A DNA stretch of 64,000 nt from assembly GCA_013396655.1 (NCBI GenBank), contig WBMV01006647.1, forward strand, positions 481,506 through 545,505, in the 5' to 3' direction. The notes beneath the pieces were generated by a model. That model had not been told where the DNA came from. It worked only from the letters and a program-made list of their open reading frames with translations, and did not search any database. The position numbers were made by a program, and so were the translations under genes. Shown piece after piece: positions 25,122 through 37,548 of the stretch. Source of the DNA: Campylorhamphus procurvoides (Eukaryota > Chordata > Aves > Passeriformes > Dendrocolaptidae). Each line of letters starts with the position of its first letter. Position 1 is the first letter of the stretch.

Positions 25122-26781
25122 TTTAGACAAAAGCAAATTGTTTCACAGCCACTCTATCAATAAAGGCAGCATAACTTTTTATCTCTGGTACAAAGCACAC
25201 TTTCCATACAATAACTATAAACTGTGTGCAAAGTTGCTCTGACAGTGGTATGTTCAACAGAAGGAAAATGTCTCAAACATTATATTTTGATCTGGATAAG
25301 CACACAAACTGAAAAGAAAATATAAGGCTCATGTTCACAGAGCAAACAAATTTTTTTTTCCCTCTTTTAAAATTTTTAAACTCGTAAACAAACAGTGCAA
25401 AGTCACAAGATCCAAAAAGCCTGTAAATCTCACTGTAGAATTCTGAAAAGTGGTTTGAACACAGCCGTGTTTATCTTTATTTTGCTCAGACATCTGCCAG
25501 TATATTTTAGGCTGCTGCTGATCGTTAGGCCTGAGCAAATAACTTGCAATTATTAATGTTTTCCTTGAATTTATACTGCATTTTCTGCGTATGAAATATG
25601 TGAAGAAGATCATGACATTTTCAAAAGTCTTTGTTATTCCAAGTTATTTATGAATTTTTCCATGGCATATTTTTCCCTGTGGGTGGTATTCACTCGTGTG
25701 CATGCACAAGGACTAAGCAGTACTTAGACCCCACTTAAATCTTCAAAATATATCTTCTGCAGAGGATTGATTTTCATGCAGAGGGGCTTGTATATTTGAT
25801 CACAGTGATATTCATTTTGCTATTCAAAACAGATAGTTACAGGAGATAAGTTGGAGTGTAGCAGTGCCTGCATGTGCTGTCCGGCCACTGTGGAGGAGCC
25901 ACATGAAAATCAGGCTATTTCTGTAAATAATGTGCAGCTCTTAGAAGAAAAACTTAAAAAAAAAAAAAGGCAGAGCAGCAAATTGCACTGTTGTTTTTCG
26001 TGTGTTAACTCTGGGCAAACACAAAGCTGCCCACGAGCTACAAGTTTTTATATCTAATAGCTACACATTTTCTTCCCCCTTCAAGTCTAACCAGCAGTTT
26101 TCCCTGTGTCAAGAAGTAAATGCGTAACACGTATTTCTTTTTGGTTTTGACGTGAATGTTCTTTTTCATCACGTGGCCGGAAGACCTCCAGATCAATCGA
26201 GGGTCTCTCTGTGTTGGGCTCAGAAAATAACAAACTCAAACGGTGCTTTGAATGTATCTTTTATGGGAATATGGGCTGTGTGAGTAATATGGAGGGGACC
26301 AGAGGACTGGAAGGGCAAGAACCCCACGTGTCGTAACCCTTTGCAAAGGCACAGCAACCTGTGAGAACCGGGAACCCCAATTTCCACATGACAAATGCCC
26401 AAATCACACAGCAAAGGGGTTGTAGCCACCACAGCCAGTGGGTTCATTCAGGGGTGATGAGGATAAAGGAATGCTCAGAATAGCAAAAATTGCTCTTGTC
26501 CCAGAGACTTGAGGTCAGGCATGACTTTGGCCATGTTCATCTCTCTCCTCACTTATGCTAACTCAGGCCTCGGCTTTTCCATGCCAAGTCACCAAGGCCT
26601 ACTCCTCTCCCTTTAATCCTTTTTGGCAGTTTCTCCCTCTTATGAGAGGCTTCCTTAATTGGTTTCTCCTTCCTCGGGCCAAGTGTTGTGAGCTTTCTCT
26701 GCTCCCCTAAGCACCAGGGATGTTGCTTCAATGTCCACTCCCATTAGATGACTCCCATTACCAGTTCCACCTCAAGCATGA

Positions 26782-27010
26782 TTCATAAAGTTTAAAGCCA
26801 AAGGGAATGATTAGATCATCCAGTCTGACCTCCTGTATATCACAGGCCATTAAATTTCACCGAGTTACCTCTGGATTGATCCCAATAAGTTTTGTTTTTC
26901 TGAAGAATAACTTGGAGAAATCACCCAATCGCTGTTTGGAGTGATCAGGGGCTGGATCATCCCTATTTGCTCTCAGTAAATTATTCCTGTGGTGGATTAC
27001 AATAGATGGC
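26782..27010 (-). repeat. Ancient amniote CR1-like repeat, 3' part
   Basis: Plus-strand reading gives CATAAAGTTTAAAGCC, then GATCATCCAGTCTGACCTCC, TGTATATCACAGGCC, TTCACCGAGTTACC and ATTATTCCTGTGGTGGATTA. I recognise this series from an old repeat common in turtles, crocodilians and birds (agaaggga-type end, GATCATCTAGTCTGACCTCC, ACACAGGCC). I believe it to be an early CR1 lineage in reverse orientation. It is clearly more diverged than the avian CR1 copies nearby. The exact subfamily is uncertain. Confidence 0.7.
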
Positions 27011-27559
27011 AACAAAAGGGTTCAGAAAAGCATTAAAATAGTCTTTATTAGTTTCCAAAGATTAAGTAGCACCCTTCACCTAATATGTGGGTAATAATCA
27101 GTTGTAGTGCATATACTGTTTCACAGAAGCTTCATAGAAGCATGATGAGTTCAGCTGATGTTCAGTTGTGGGATTTTGCCATAGAAATGTGTTTTTTTTC
27201 CCCCCCAGTATTCCTACAAAAGTATTTTTCAAGTGCAATAATATACCAAATCCAAGCAAATATGTAATTTTTTATGATTGCATTACAGGTACAAACGAGT
27301 ATATTGTTTCACTTCTTTGTAAGACATGACTCTATAAAGATCAACCCAAAGCTGATCAATAACCTGTGGACAACAGTAGATTGTTATGGAAAAGTACAAG
27401 AACAGGTCAGAAAGAGAGAGTTTCCCTGTGGCACACCATCCCTGATCCTGGCAGTGCATTAGGGACCTCTTGAAGCAGAGGTGACATTGTTTACTTGACT
27501 GTTTCTGTTTATTGGATAGATCCTGTGGTAATTAATCCCATTTAAAACTTGTACTTTGG
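27011..27559. other. Unique non-coding sequence between old repeat pieces
   Basis: No repeat or gene was recognised. TTTTTTTTCCCCCCC lies at 27191-27206. Confidence 0.45.
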
Positions 27560-27630
27560 CTTCCGCATCTTTCCACTGAGTTCCACAGCTCTGCTATGCA
27601 CTGTGTGTCTAAATAACTTGATTTGGTTGG
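27560..27630 (-). repeat. Possible second piece of the ancient CR1-like repeat
   Basis: The string CACTGAGTTCCACAGC, CTCTGCTATGCACTGTGTG and CTAAATAACTTGATTTG resembles an internal part of the same old CR1-like family, reading GAGTTCCACAGG, CTATGC, TGTGTGAA. It is in the same orientation and lies about 550 bp from the better-preserved piece. Confidence 0.42.
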
Positions 27631-27757
27631 GTTGTAACTCAGTGCCTGCCTCTCTCAGTGTTACCAGCCTCTTGATTTATTAGACACTATTGGATTGGGG
27701 GGTTGATAACACAAGATATGGGCACATGGTAGTTTAAGAAAAAAAAAGTCATGAATT

Positions 27758-27985
27758 ATCATAGAATTCTGGAATGGTTTGGGCTGGGATGGACCTTAAA
27801 GCTCATGTTATTCCACCCTCTGCCATGGGCAGGAACAATTTCCACTAGCCCAGGGTGCTCCAGCCTGGCCTTGGACAATTCCAGGGATGCAGGGGAAGCC
27901 ACAGCTCCTCTGCCCAACCTGTGCCAGGGCCTGCCCACCCTCCCAGCCAGGAATTTCTTTCTAAGGTCTCATCTCTCTACTCTCA
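27758..27985 (-). repeat. CR1 LINE 3' fragment
   Basis: ATCATAGAATTCTGGAATGG, TGGGCTGGGATGGACCTTAA, CCATGGGCAGGAACAA, CAGCCTGGCCTTGGACAA and CTGCCCAACCTGTGCC occur in the minus-strand order. The ATAGAATTCTGGAATGG start is the LINE's 3' tip. It is 5'-truncated near 27985. Confidence 0.95.
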
Positions 27986-29662
27986 ATAATGTCAGTGCTT
28001 ATTCTCTTTTCTTTTCTAGTAGTTCCTGTCCCAGTTTTACCTCCAGATCATTGAGATGTCACCCATTAGTGATTTAATAACTCCAAAACTCTTTCCTAGT
28101 TTTAAGTCTGCTATTAACTAAATGTATCTGATCATGTAGAGAAAGTATTTGCATATGTTTTAAATGGTTTCATACAGGAAATAAAATAGCAGCTATTTGT
28201 TCAAATGAAGTTATCTTGACGATGCCTTTGGCACTCTTGTGATCTGGTTGCTCACATCTTTAAGCTAAGCAAACATTATCCCTGTCCTGGATTTCATCCA
28301 AGGAGAGCTGCAATAGATGACCAAAAAATTATCTTAACTGTTACTCTTACAATTGCCATTGTGTTTGAAATGAAGCACTTCAGTACTTAAGACACACACA
28401 CATTCCAAATAAAACCCCCAGAACAAAGCTAGAAAAACACTTAATTCTCATCTATAAATAGACCAGTTAGCTCTGCAAAGCAGAATAATACATTTGCTTT
28501 TACACAGGAAAAAGGAGCTCATTACACATTGGTCCCCACCCCTCATTCTAGACCCATGTGGAAATACATGTGTTAAATAACCCACTGCTGCAGCAATATA
28601 CTCTATTTATATTTTATATAAAATAATAATCTGGGCCATGGTACTTTGAATGGTTCACAGAAGCACAAGAAGTCATTAACCTAATCCGCAACATAACATG
28701 ATGTAAATCATGTAAGATGTCATGCATTTTTAGAAGAAGTATTATTTTGAGTGAATACAGACACAGCTATTTGGCATGATTTCTTGAAGGGGATGGGAGT
28801 GTTATGACCCAGAAAATGTGCTGCATTTATTGCTTTGACTCAGGATGTCATGAAGCTTCACATAAAAATGGAAGTTTCAAAACAACAACTTTAAATAAAA
28901 AATAAAAAAAAGAAAGTTAAATATGAGGAATGTCTTTGTCTAGCTCTAGATTTGGGCTGTGCTGAAGTGAGCATTCCAGCCCCTCATATTCATGTCTTTA
29001 CCAAGAGTCACTTCAAAGAATACTTACAGAAACCAGAAAATTCTTCTCCATAGAGGAAAAAAACTAAATTAACGGTACCGCTTCTAGTGCTTTTTCATTT
29101 ATTTTTTTTCTTAAGAATGAGAAAAGGAAAATCTGAGTAATTACTTAAAGGACAGTGTATGTGACTCATTTTTTGTCATCACAGCTGTCTACACAAGGTC
29201 TTAAAAAGCCTACCTACTCTTGTATATGCTCGGGTAATAAAGATACAGCCCAAATATAGCCAGATCCAGAGCTTGCTGAAATCATAGGGAGGCTTTATAA
29301 ATATTCCAGTATTCTTGGATGCAAACTGTACACTTGGTCCTGCAAATCAGGAGGTAGCAACATTTTTCATATGAGTAAATCAAGTCATATTTTTCATAGA
29401 AAGTGAAATATGTGCAAAGTGAAGACATTGCATGCTTGGAGTATTAGTTCAAAGGAGTGGAGTAATCATCAGCAAGTTTCTGGCCATGTCCCATATGGAA
29501 GCAGGACATTTCCAACCTCATACTGGTCAATTATGTTCATTAAATTTCTTTTAGAAGAGTTGCAAATCATTGCTTTTGAGCTCACCTGGGACCTCCATCA
29601 AAGCAACCTTAGAAGATTTTTGTCTTCATTGGAAAAAGTTCTGGTAGATTTCCATGAGTTTT
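27986..29662. other. Unique AT-rich non-coding sequence
   Basis: No repeat or gene was recognised. AACATGATGTAAATCATGT at 28695-28713 resembles the palindromic motif at 7425-7445. The region is A-rich near 28885-28915 and 29040-29060. Confidence 0.5.
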
Positions 29663-29865
29663 ATCATAGAATTGCAGAATGGTTTGGGTTGGAAAGGACC
29701 TATAAGATCATTTCATTCCAACCCCCTACCATGGGCAGAGACACCTTCCACCAGCCCAGGTGGCTCTGAGCCCCATCCAATCCGGCCTTGGACACTTCCA
29801 GGGATCCAGGGGCAGCCACAGCTTCTCTGCCCAACCTGTGCCAAGGCCTGCCCACCCTCATACTT
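29663..29865 (-). repeat. CR1 LINE 3' fragment
   Basis: ATCATAGAATTGCAGAATGG, TTTGGGTTGGAAAGGACC, ACCATGGGCAGAGACACC, GGCCTTGGACACTTCC and TGCCCAACCTGTGCCAAGG occur in order. It is a young-looking copy with a complete 3' tip and a truncated 5' end. Confidence 0.95.
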
Positions 29866-32832
29866 GCCCCTTCCCTTTATTCCGTGGTTGTGGTGACAGG
29901 AAATCAGTGTTGTATGGTGAGAGCATGAAGACAAACAGGCTCATTGCTCCACAGTGAATGGAACCTGCTTTCTCCAAAGTTTTCAGGCAGACAGTGGGAC
30001 TTGCACTGGAAATATCCAAAGTTGTAAATGCCAGGTAGATCTATACATTAACAACTGACCCGAGGTTCTTCCAGTCTCTTTAAGGTTTTTTTTAATTTGT
30101 TTGCTTGGAGGTGGTTCTTAAATCCTGGTGTAACTGGGTTTGTGACACCAAAAGAGAAGTTGGCACCTCGTTATTCTCACCAAACTCAGGCAGGAGCAGC
30201 AGTGCTGCCATTCCAGCATCAGTTTGCAGTCCACTTGTGCAGGCTTAAGTGGCTGCTGTAGTTAGGGCTCTTACCCTAATGTGGGAGCACTCAGCTAAAT
30301 GGAAGCTCTGATCTCCTCTGAGGTTCATCCATCATTATTCAGAACCTCTGCTTTGTGCCGTCGTGCGGGCAAATGCTTTCATGTATTTATTCATCTCATT
30401 GTAAGAATTTCTGCAAGCATATGCAGACCACTAAGGCCAGCAGTGATTAAAGCCATGCAGTCTTGAGCAGATGTAGACACTTTAGTTCCCCCTATTCATT
30501 CCTCTGAAAGAGTGTAAATCAAGTATTTTCGGCACCAGGAAGAGAGCTCATCTGTTGCTGGAGATCGCTGCTCTCCCCAAATATCTTTCTTAATTGTTGT
30601 CTTTTTATAATATTTGCCTGTTTCGTGATTCTTTTTGTACAGAACAGAGTGGTAAAATGGATGCTGAACTTTTCTCACATACTCCATGTTTGGGTGACTA
30701 CAATAAAATCCTGCTTATAAGGAAGTAACCAGAAAAAGCTGTGATTCCTGGAAAAAGGAAGAAACCATATCAATTTGATAAATCATTACATTTCCAAAAC
30801 AGCAAAGCTATGGAGGGAGAATAGGACAGGAAGCCTCATCTATGGAGAGAAAGGATCCAGCCAAAAGGATTTTAATTTTAATAGGTGATAAAATCTGAGC
30901 TGAAACTGGCCTGTGACATGCACAGCCTCTATTTACAGCAGCACACTTTTAACCACGGCTATAAAACATATTTCTCATCTAAGGAGCATTTCTCTACTTG
31001 GTTAATTTTTGTGAACCTTTCATTTATACAGTAGGTCATCCTCCCAGGCAAGCTTTCTGCTGGCTCCAGAGCTCCAAAGGAGCATTTGATTCTCGCCTTG
31101 GACCCTGTCCTGTACCTCTGTTCCTTGCCAGCCCAATTAGCCTTGTACTGCATGGCTGTCAGTAGCCTAACTACCTTGGAGCCATCAGATTAAAGTTTCC
31201 CTTTCCCAACTACTCTATTCATCAGGAATCCAGCACAGCCAAGGTTTGTATAACCTGCTATGCTGAACCCTCCCACTCAATTGATTTCTGATCCCTAATG
31301 AACCATAGGCTGATGGACAATTACTCATGTTGCTGAGACATGGGGGGACTTTTAAAGGCAGGGTACTTGGGAGCTTGTAAAACTGTGTGCTTTCTTATTT
31401 AACATTAGCTATAATTTTTGACACAGGAAGGATTATAACAGTGTCTGTTGAACGTCAACCAGACTCTCGGTAATGGCCAAAGTTGTTCTTTAAAAAAGTC
31501 TCAGTCCCTTTGTTATTTACTTGCAGATAAACATGTAACAATGAGTTTTAACAATCTGGTACATTTAGACAGAATACCCTACGGTGGAATATGACATTAA
31601 TAGCTCAAAGCAGCTCAGCACTGCTAATGTGGACTGTGCTGTGTTGGCCTATAACTCAGATGGATACAATTAAAATAAGAGTATGATTATTGCTGTTACT
31701 GTAGTGTGTTATGACTGCTATGAAGTGCTTCTGCAACCTCAGTCAGTGCTTTTAAGCAGAGGTTTGCCACACCAAGTGTGTTAAATCTTCACCCCTGATG
31801 TGTTGATGAGGATAACGACTGGAATATTAGAAAAATAATCTATTCCTATACTTAAGCGCGTTAATAATTAGACAGCTAAATTTGTTATCCCCGGGGTCAT
31901 AAAACTCCTCTGGGAAATAAATTATTAAAATCTCTCAGTTTGCGAAGTGTAAGGTATGTGATACATGCTGCTTTCGAAGGAAAGGGCTTCAAAAATTTCT
32001 GTCTGATTTTTAACTGAGCTCGTTGATCCTTTACAACCAATTATGTCTTTAGAAAACACACCACTCATGCCACTGTTTTCACTTCTGTTTTAAGCAACTG
32101 GCCTATAAGGAATTGACAGAATGGGTAAACAAATATATTAATACAGAAGTAATTGTGTTAAAACAATAATAACAACAAAAGCAGCGAGGTAGTTCATCAG
32201 CAGGTTTTTGAATCTGCCATGTGAACAGAAATATTTGCCCACCTTCTCTTTGGAGAGGCAGATCAGGTGGTCTGAAATATAAGTAATCTGGTGAAACATT
32301 TTTATTCATCTCTGTAAATATCAGGAGAAAATGGGAAAGTGTTTTTTTTTTCTTTCATTTTCTCATTTTCTTAATTTTTTTTAATTTTTTTTCCCAACCA
32401 TCTATCCCACTTCCTATAGAGTCTGAAATGGTTTGCCTTAACCTCCCTGTCCTCTTTGAAACCCCTCATGTTCATTTTCTCATTTTCTATTAACAACATT
32501 CCTTCAGACCTGAAACAGTCCAATCCCTAAGACTGGGTGCACTGTTCTTATACAAAGTGCATGGTCTTTAAAACTCTGACTGTGTCTTTGTTTATGCTCT
32601 TAAAAAGCCATTATGGCTATTGCTATTTTTAAATTATTTATAGAGGTCCCTATAGATGGGTACTGTAACATGTAAATAGATAAGCTGATGACCCTTCCCC
32701 AACAACACTGATTTTAAACTAAAATATGAATTAATGAGAAATTCAGCAGTTAATGGAAGCAGAAAAGAATGGAAGAGGGGGAGCAACAAATCCAGTATTT
32801 TATTTGAAATTGTATTGAATTTTTGTTGGAAA
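29866..32832. other. Unique AT-rich non-coding sequence, possible regulatory stretch at 31790-31990
   Basis: There is no repeat or gene. Around 31790-31990 a TAATTA homeodomain core (31865-31870) occurs beside TTATCCCCGGGG and TAAATTATTAAAAT. That is suggestive of a conserved element but unproven. Confidence 0.45.
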
Positions 32833-33096
32833 TACAGAATCCTGGGATGCTTTGGGTTGGAAGGGACCTTAAAGCCCATCCAGTGCCATCCCCCTGCCAT
32901 GGCAGGGACACCTTCCACCAGCTCATGTTGCTCCAAGCCCTGTCCAACCTGGCCTTGGTCACTTCCAGGGATTCAGGGGCAGCCACATCTTCTCTGCTCA
33001 ACCTGTGCCGGGGCCTCACCACAGTCAAGAATGTTTCCCTAATCTCACCTTGCCCTAAGTCAGTTTAAAACCATTACCCTTTGTCCTATCACTATA
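32833..33096 (-). repeat. CR1 LINE 3' fragment
   Basis: CAGAATCCTGGGATGC, GGGTTGGAAGGGACCTTAAA, CTGCCATGGCAGGGACACC, CAACCTGGCCTTGGTCAC, CTCAACCTGTGCCGGGGCC and TTTGTCCTATCACTA are all present. About 260 bp of the 3' region are retained, including the segment coding TTTAAAACCATTACCC. Confidence 0.95.
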
Positions 33097-34560
33097 TATA
33101 AAAATTCACAAAATTACAAACATATATGAAAAAAGCTTCTCAAGCCATCAGTTCAACCGCCTGTTCTTATCCATTTTCTAGGTTTCTCAAAATCTCTTTG
33201 AAGACTAAGAGATCTAAAACCACTCCTTGCAGTCCTTCCAGCCTTTACTACCCTCATACCCTGCCTTGTATTTATTTTGCCTTTGAATTTCTCCTTGTTA
33301 ATTTCTGCTTATCCCACTTGTCCTTTTGTTGACATTATCCTTTAGGGGATGGTTCCCCTCTTTTGGTATTGTATCCTTAGCAAAGCTGCATCCTAGCCCC
33401 CAACATTCTCTTTTTGGGGGTAAAAGGGCAAATACCTTTCCTTCATTTTTAAAATAGACTGTCTTTTCCATCCTTGTCTTCTACTAGTCCTTCTCTGAAG
33501 AGTAGCACTCACTCTTCCAAGTGTATTAATTCTCCTACACGTGTCAGAGATGCTTTTCCTGGAGAAAAATACTTTAAATCTCGACTTTGTCTCATAGTCA
33601 AAGGGAACATTCCTCTTAACCTTCACCAGCCCGCCACCATTTCTCACTCCTTCTCTCAGACCAGACGCAAGTGGGCTGGCACTGTCCCAGATGTGGCAGC
33701 TCTGTTTAGGCTAAAAACTGCAAAATTGTATAAAGAATGTTCAAACTGGATTTCCCCTCCCCAAAAAGAGGCATGAGAAAACTGTGTCCAAAAGACAAAT
33801 GAATTTTTTATGCATTTGGAAATTCTTATTGATATTTGTAAAGCATTTTGACGGGGAGGGAGGGAGGGGGGGGATGTGTGTGATTGTTTGATTGGGGTTT
33901 CTTCCATCCTGGTCTTACTATTTTTCAAAATTTTCAATTTCTGCCTTTTGCCTGGGCTCTGAACTTGAAGCACTGTCATGGCAGGGCAGAGAACAAGAGG
34001 AATGATGCTTTCAGAAAATAGAAATTTCTGCTCAATGTTGTTGAGCTCAGACCTCAAAAGCTTGAAAGTACCATTTAAAACTAGACTGCTGGTCATATCA
34101 GATTTTGGAAGTGCACCACTCACTGTTTTGTCCCTTTCAAACACTATTATTTTATTGAGACTGGAAGGTAAATGGCAGTTACAATTCCAGTAGTCACTGG
34201 TGTACTCCCTAATATTCCCAGAACATCATGTTGTATCATGGGAAATAACTGGATGACATGGTGTCTGGCCTTTGGTGTGTGAAACTTCCATCCAGTGATC
34301 TCCTCCTGCGTGGGGTATAAATATGTGGTCAGCTCTAACCCTCACACTGGGATCAGGCTGTGCTACTTGAACTCATCATTTTTGTTTGGGGTTCCTCTGA
34401 TTTGGATGGTTCTGAAAACTGAAGGGATTTAGCCACTACAGTGTCACAGGTGGAATGGGGTTTTTATTAATTTTGGGGTCATTTCATGTTTTTAATCTGT
34501 CCACAAGTGTAGGGGAGTAACAGCAGAAAGCCTGTTTGTTTTCACTTATGCAGGGGGCTG
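33097..34560. other. Unique non-coding sequence
   Basis: No gene or repeat family was recognised. It holds the G-rich tract at 33853-33873. A 162-codon minus-strand open frame (33656-34144) has no recognisable domain and is probably chance. Confidence 0.5.
33853..33873 (+). other. G-quadruplex-forming motif
   Basis: Four G-tracts separated by single A residues (GGGG A GGG A GGG A GGGGGGGG) satisfy the standard quadruplex pattern with one-base loops, the most stable class. Confidence 0.8.
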
Positions 34561-34690
34561 GAATCACAGAATCTCAGAACACACTGATTTGGAAGGGACC
34601 CACAAGGATCATCAAGTCCAGCCCTTAGCCCTGCACGGGACCATCCCCAAGAGCTGCACCATGTGCCTGAGAGTGTCATCCAACCAAAGC
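34561..34690 (-). repeat. CR1-X-type LINE 3' fragment
   Basis: GAATCACAGAATCTCAGAAC, GGAAGGGACCCACAAGGATC, ATCAAGTCCAGCCC, AGCCCTGCACGGGACC and CATGTGCCTGAGAGTGTC are present. The GACCCACAAGGATC core distinguishes the CR1-X type, as recalled, from the copies with GACCTTAAAG. The SINE at 711 carries the same tail type. Confidence 0.9.
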
Positions 34691-35389
34691 AGTTTTAAGG
34701 AAATTTGGGGTAATTAGCACAATCAAAATAAACATTTATGTGTCTAAAATCCCTTCTGTAAAGGTAACACCACCCTTACCCTCAAAAAATCTGGCCACAA
34801 AGCCCTTGTGATGACACACTGCCTGAATTCATGCGTGGTGTGAAAGAGAAAACATCCTTTCAGGGGGTGAATGTTTTGCAGCATCGTGGATTCTGATGCT
34901 CTCAAGCTCCTGTTCCCGGTTTCCCAAACCTGTTTCCAGCATCTCTTTTTCTTTTTTTCCACGAGATCTCAACCCTCACAGTCGTCCTATCTGTGTTATT
35001 CTGCTTTTCGGTGCTGCCTGACAAGCCCTCCCTGTCGGAGCCCAGCCAGCTCTCACCACCAGACTCCAGTGGGTGGAAACGAGGACAGTTCTGTCACTTT
35101 GATCTTACGCTTAATAGCAGGGACTGCGGCGTTATTGACAGCTGTGATACCTCCAGCCCCTGCCAGGGTGTGCTGAGGGGAGTTTTACACTCCAAAATAA
35201 CTCAGGGAAATCTGTGCCCAGCCCTCCACAGCGTTTTGTTGCCTGCAGCAAGATTTTGGTTCTTCCTTGCCCACCACTTGGCACCAGGCTGGGGGGTGGA
35301 AAGCGTGAGAAAGGGGAGTGGGATGGAGCTTGGCATCAGAGCTACCTGATTGTGCTTTTTGGGCATCCCAGTTGGTGGGGAACACAAGA
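34691..35389. other. Unique sequence, GC-richer than average
   Basis: 34985-35185 is richer in GC and has several CG dinucleotides. A 118-codon plus-strand frame (34993-35349) runs through it without a recognisable domain or convincing splice sites. The only features are the GC shift and its position beside the tandem repeat. Confidence 0.4.
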
Positions 35390-35860
35390 ATTTCTGCCCC
35401 TGGGGAAAAACTGAGCAGCCCCCTTCTTTTGCGTGGGTCAGGGGTCCTATATTTAAGGGTGAGATGTAAAGGGTCCTCTTTGCTTCTGTGGAGTGTGGCC
35501 TCATGTGCAGACTAGTTTTAAAAAGGGAATTTCACAATGATTTCTGTCTATGGGACAGAAAATTGAGCATCCCTGAGGTTGTTCTTGCCTGAGCCAGGGT
35601 TGTGTATTTGGGGGTGAGAAGGTTTGTCTTTGCTCTTCTTCTTCAGCTGTGTAGTATGGTCTTATGTGTAGACTCAGTTTTAAAAAGGGAATTTCACAAG
35701 GATTTCTGTCCATGGGGGAAAATTGAGCAGCCCTGAAGCTGCTCTTGCCTGGGACAGAAGTCATGTATTTGGTGGTGAGGTGTAAGGGATTCTCTTTGCT
35801 TCTCTTCTCCAGCTCTGCAGTGTGGCCTCCTATGCAGCCTCAGTTTAAAAGGAGAATTTC
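35390..35860. repeat. Three-copy tandem repeat, unit about 150-162 bp
   Basis: Units start at ATTTCTG at 35390, 35540 and 35702. Each unit reads: ATTTCTG with a following GGG; GAGCA-CCC near its start; a TTGCCTG/TTGCGTG block; TATTT followed by GGTGAG; CTTTGCTTCT or CTTTGCTCTT; then TTTAAAA and GGGAATTTC or GAGAATTTC. Copies 1 and 2 share AGTTTTAAAAAGGGAATTTC exactly, and copy 3 has AGTTTAAAAGGAGAATTTC. Copies differ by scattered substitutions and small indels, so the duplication is not recent. I do not recognise the unit from any known repeat family. Minus-strand frames read across it show repeated CEIPFLKL, but frames shift between copies, which argues against coding. Confidence 0.85.
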
Positions 35861-37548
35861 TTTCAGTGAAATAAGGCTTACAGATTAGCTGAAAATAGAA
35901 AGTGGACAAGCAGGCATATTTTGTTAGAAAAAACCCCAAACCATGCAATAAGAACATTTTATTTATTTTTATTTCTTTTTCTTCTCTTTTTAAAGGTTAT
36001 ATATGTTCATTCTCAGTTCAGATTGTGCTTCCTGTGCTGCAAATTGTATCTATGCCTAATAACCAAACTTGCAAACCAAGGATAAATGTTTTTTCTTCCC
36101 TTACAAGGGCAAACAGAATACATCTTTTTGCAACAGATATAGCGAAGAGATGGAAACTGATGTTTAACTAATCATCATTAAAAACTACTATAATTATAAA
36201 TATATTTTTATGCCATTTTATAGAATAAGCTGTTTGAGGGTTTTTTCCCCTGTAAAAACAAAGAATGAAAATCTCTTTGAAAATTAACCTTAAACTATCC
36301 TGGTGGGAGTTCACTATCCATGGTAAGCAGTGGGTGGAGAACTGAATTAAAGGTTCCAGTTACGGAGAACTGGATCAAAATGTGGGTTTAGAGGCACTGG
36401 ATGGGAAGATGAGTAAGTAAAAGATCAGTAATGGTGCTTTTCTCCTGTTAGGGATTGAGGATTTCTTTGCTAATTGCACCTTCATGGTGAAGATGGAAGC
36501 CTTGGAATACCTGAAAGGGAAGGATGTCTTTGCCTAGTTATTTACTAATTCAATAAGGAAAAGTTCCACTGCGCATTTCTAGATCAGCATAATTTTCCTC
36601 CTTCTCCCATCTGACACAGTCTCAACACTCACTCTCTCTCAGCTGTGTCTCCCTTCCTCTCTCATTCCTCCACCATCTGCTCCACATGCTTTCCCATAAA
36701 TTCCTGACTTGGACTCAGTTCCCCATCTCTGAGCTTATCTGTCTCGGGGTTACAGGCTGGAGCCATCAGAAAAGCATCTGAGAACTTTCTGTGCACAATG
36801 AATAGCAATGGCAAAACCTCCAGAGGAGTTCGGGAGGTCTCTGGAGGGGTCAGAACTTAATTTCTTGTTTATTTTCAGGGTCTTTTTTGTGGTATGGGAG
36901 GACAAGAGAGGTGTCAGGAGTTAACAGAAGTTTACATGATGAATGTTTTCATGTTTTGAATGTTATTCCCAGGGTGATTTTTTTTTCAAGTTTCAGATGG
37001 AGGAAATTAAAAATAACAATAAAAATATTACTAAGCTCATTCCTCTTCCAGATAAAAAATATTTTCTTTTTTTTTTACCCAGCTACTGCTCTCTCTTTCT
37101 TCTTAGGAAAAGTCTTGTTACCTACAAAGCAATTACCAATACCTCACCCTCCAAAAAAGTCTCAAACTTTCTCTGTTTTGAAAGACAGAACCATCAAAGC
37201 AGAGGAGACCCAGGGAAATGCATTCCAAGCAAATATAAAGGTTAATTAATTTCTGCTATTGGGTTGCTAAAGAAGGCCAACATGGTGGTTCCAGAGATAT
37301 TTTTAAGTACATTGTGCATCCCTGCTTGAGGACTTTGAAATCCAGGGAAGGACACTTTCCAACCTCTTCTAGGAACTGATTGTGGGTTTTGTGTGGCAAA
37401 ACTCCCTTTAAGTCTTTGAATGTTGAAATTGGTTGGATTCTGCTCTGAATCAGAGCATTTTATGGAGAAACCCACCATAATCTACAAGTTGCTGTTTGCT
37501 CCCACTACTGCAGAAAATAAAACCCAAGGCTGATTTCATTGAAAGCAA
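35861..37548. other. Unique AT-rich non-coding sequence
   Basis: No repeat family or gene was recognised. T-rich patches lie at 35950-35992 and 37055-37078. Confidence 0.5.

Larger units (their letters stand above)
23481..26781. other. AT-rich, transposon-poor non-coding sequence
   Basis: No gene was found. It includes T/TTG-rich low complexity at 23596-23652, a CT-rich tract at 23918-23940, an AT dinucleotide tract at 25105-25121, and an A-run near 25957-25968. Confidence 0.5.

Noticed and set aside
33656..34144. 162-codon minus-strand open frame
   Set aside because: Composition is unremarkable, there is no domain, and there are no flanking splice or promoter signals. It is probably a chance frame in a stop-poor patch.
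34993..35349. 118-codon frame in a GC-richer patch, considered as a possible exon
   Set aside because: There is no recognisable protein and no convincing acceptor/donor pair. It is kept only as a compositional note.
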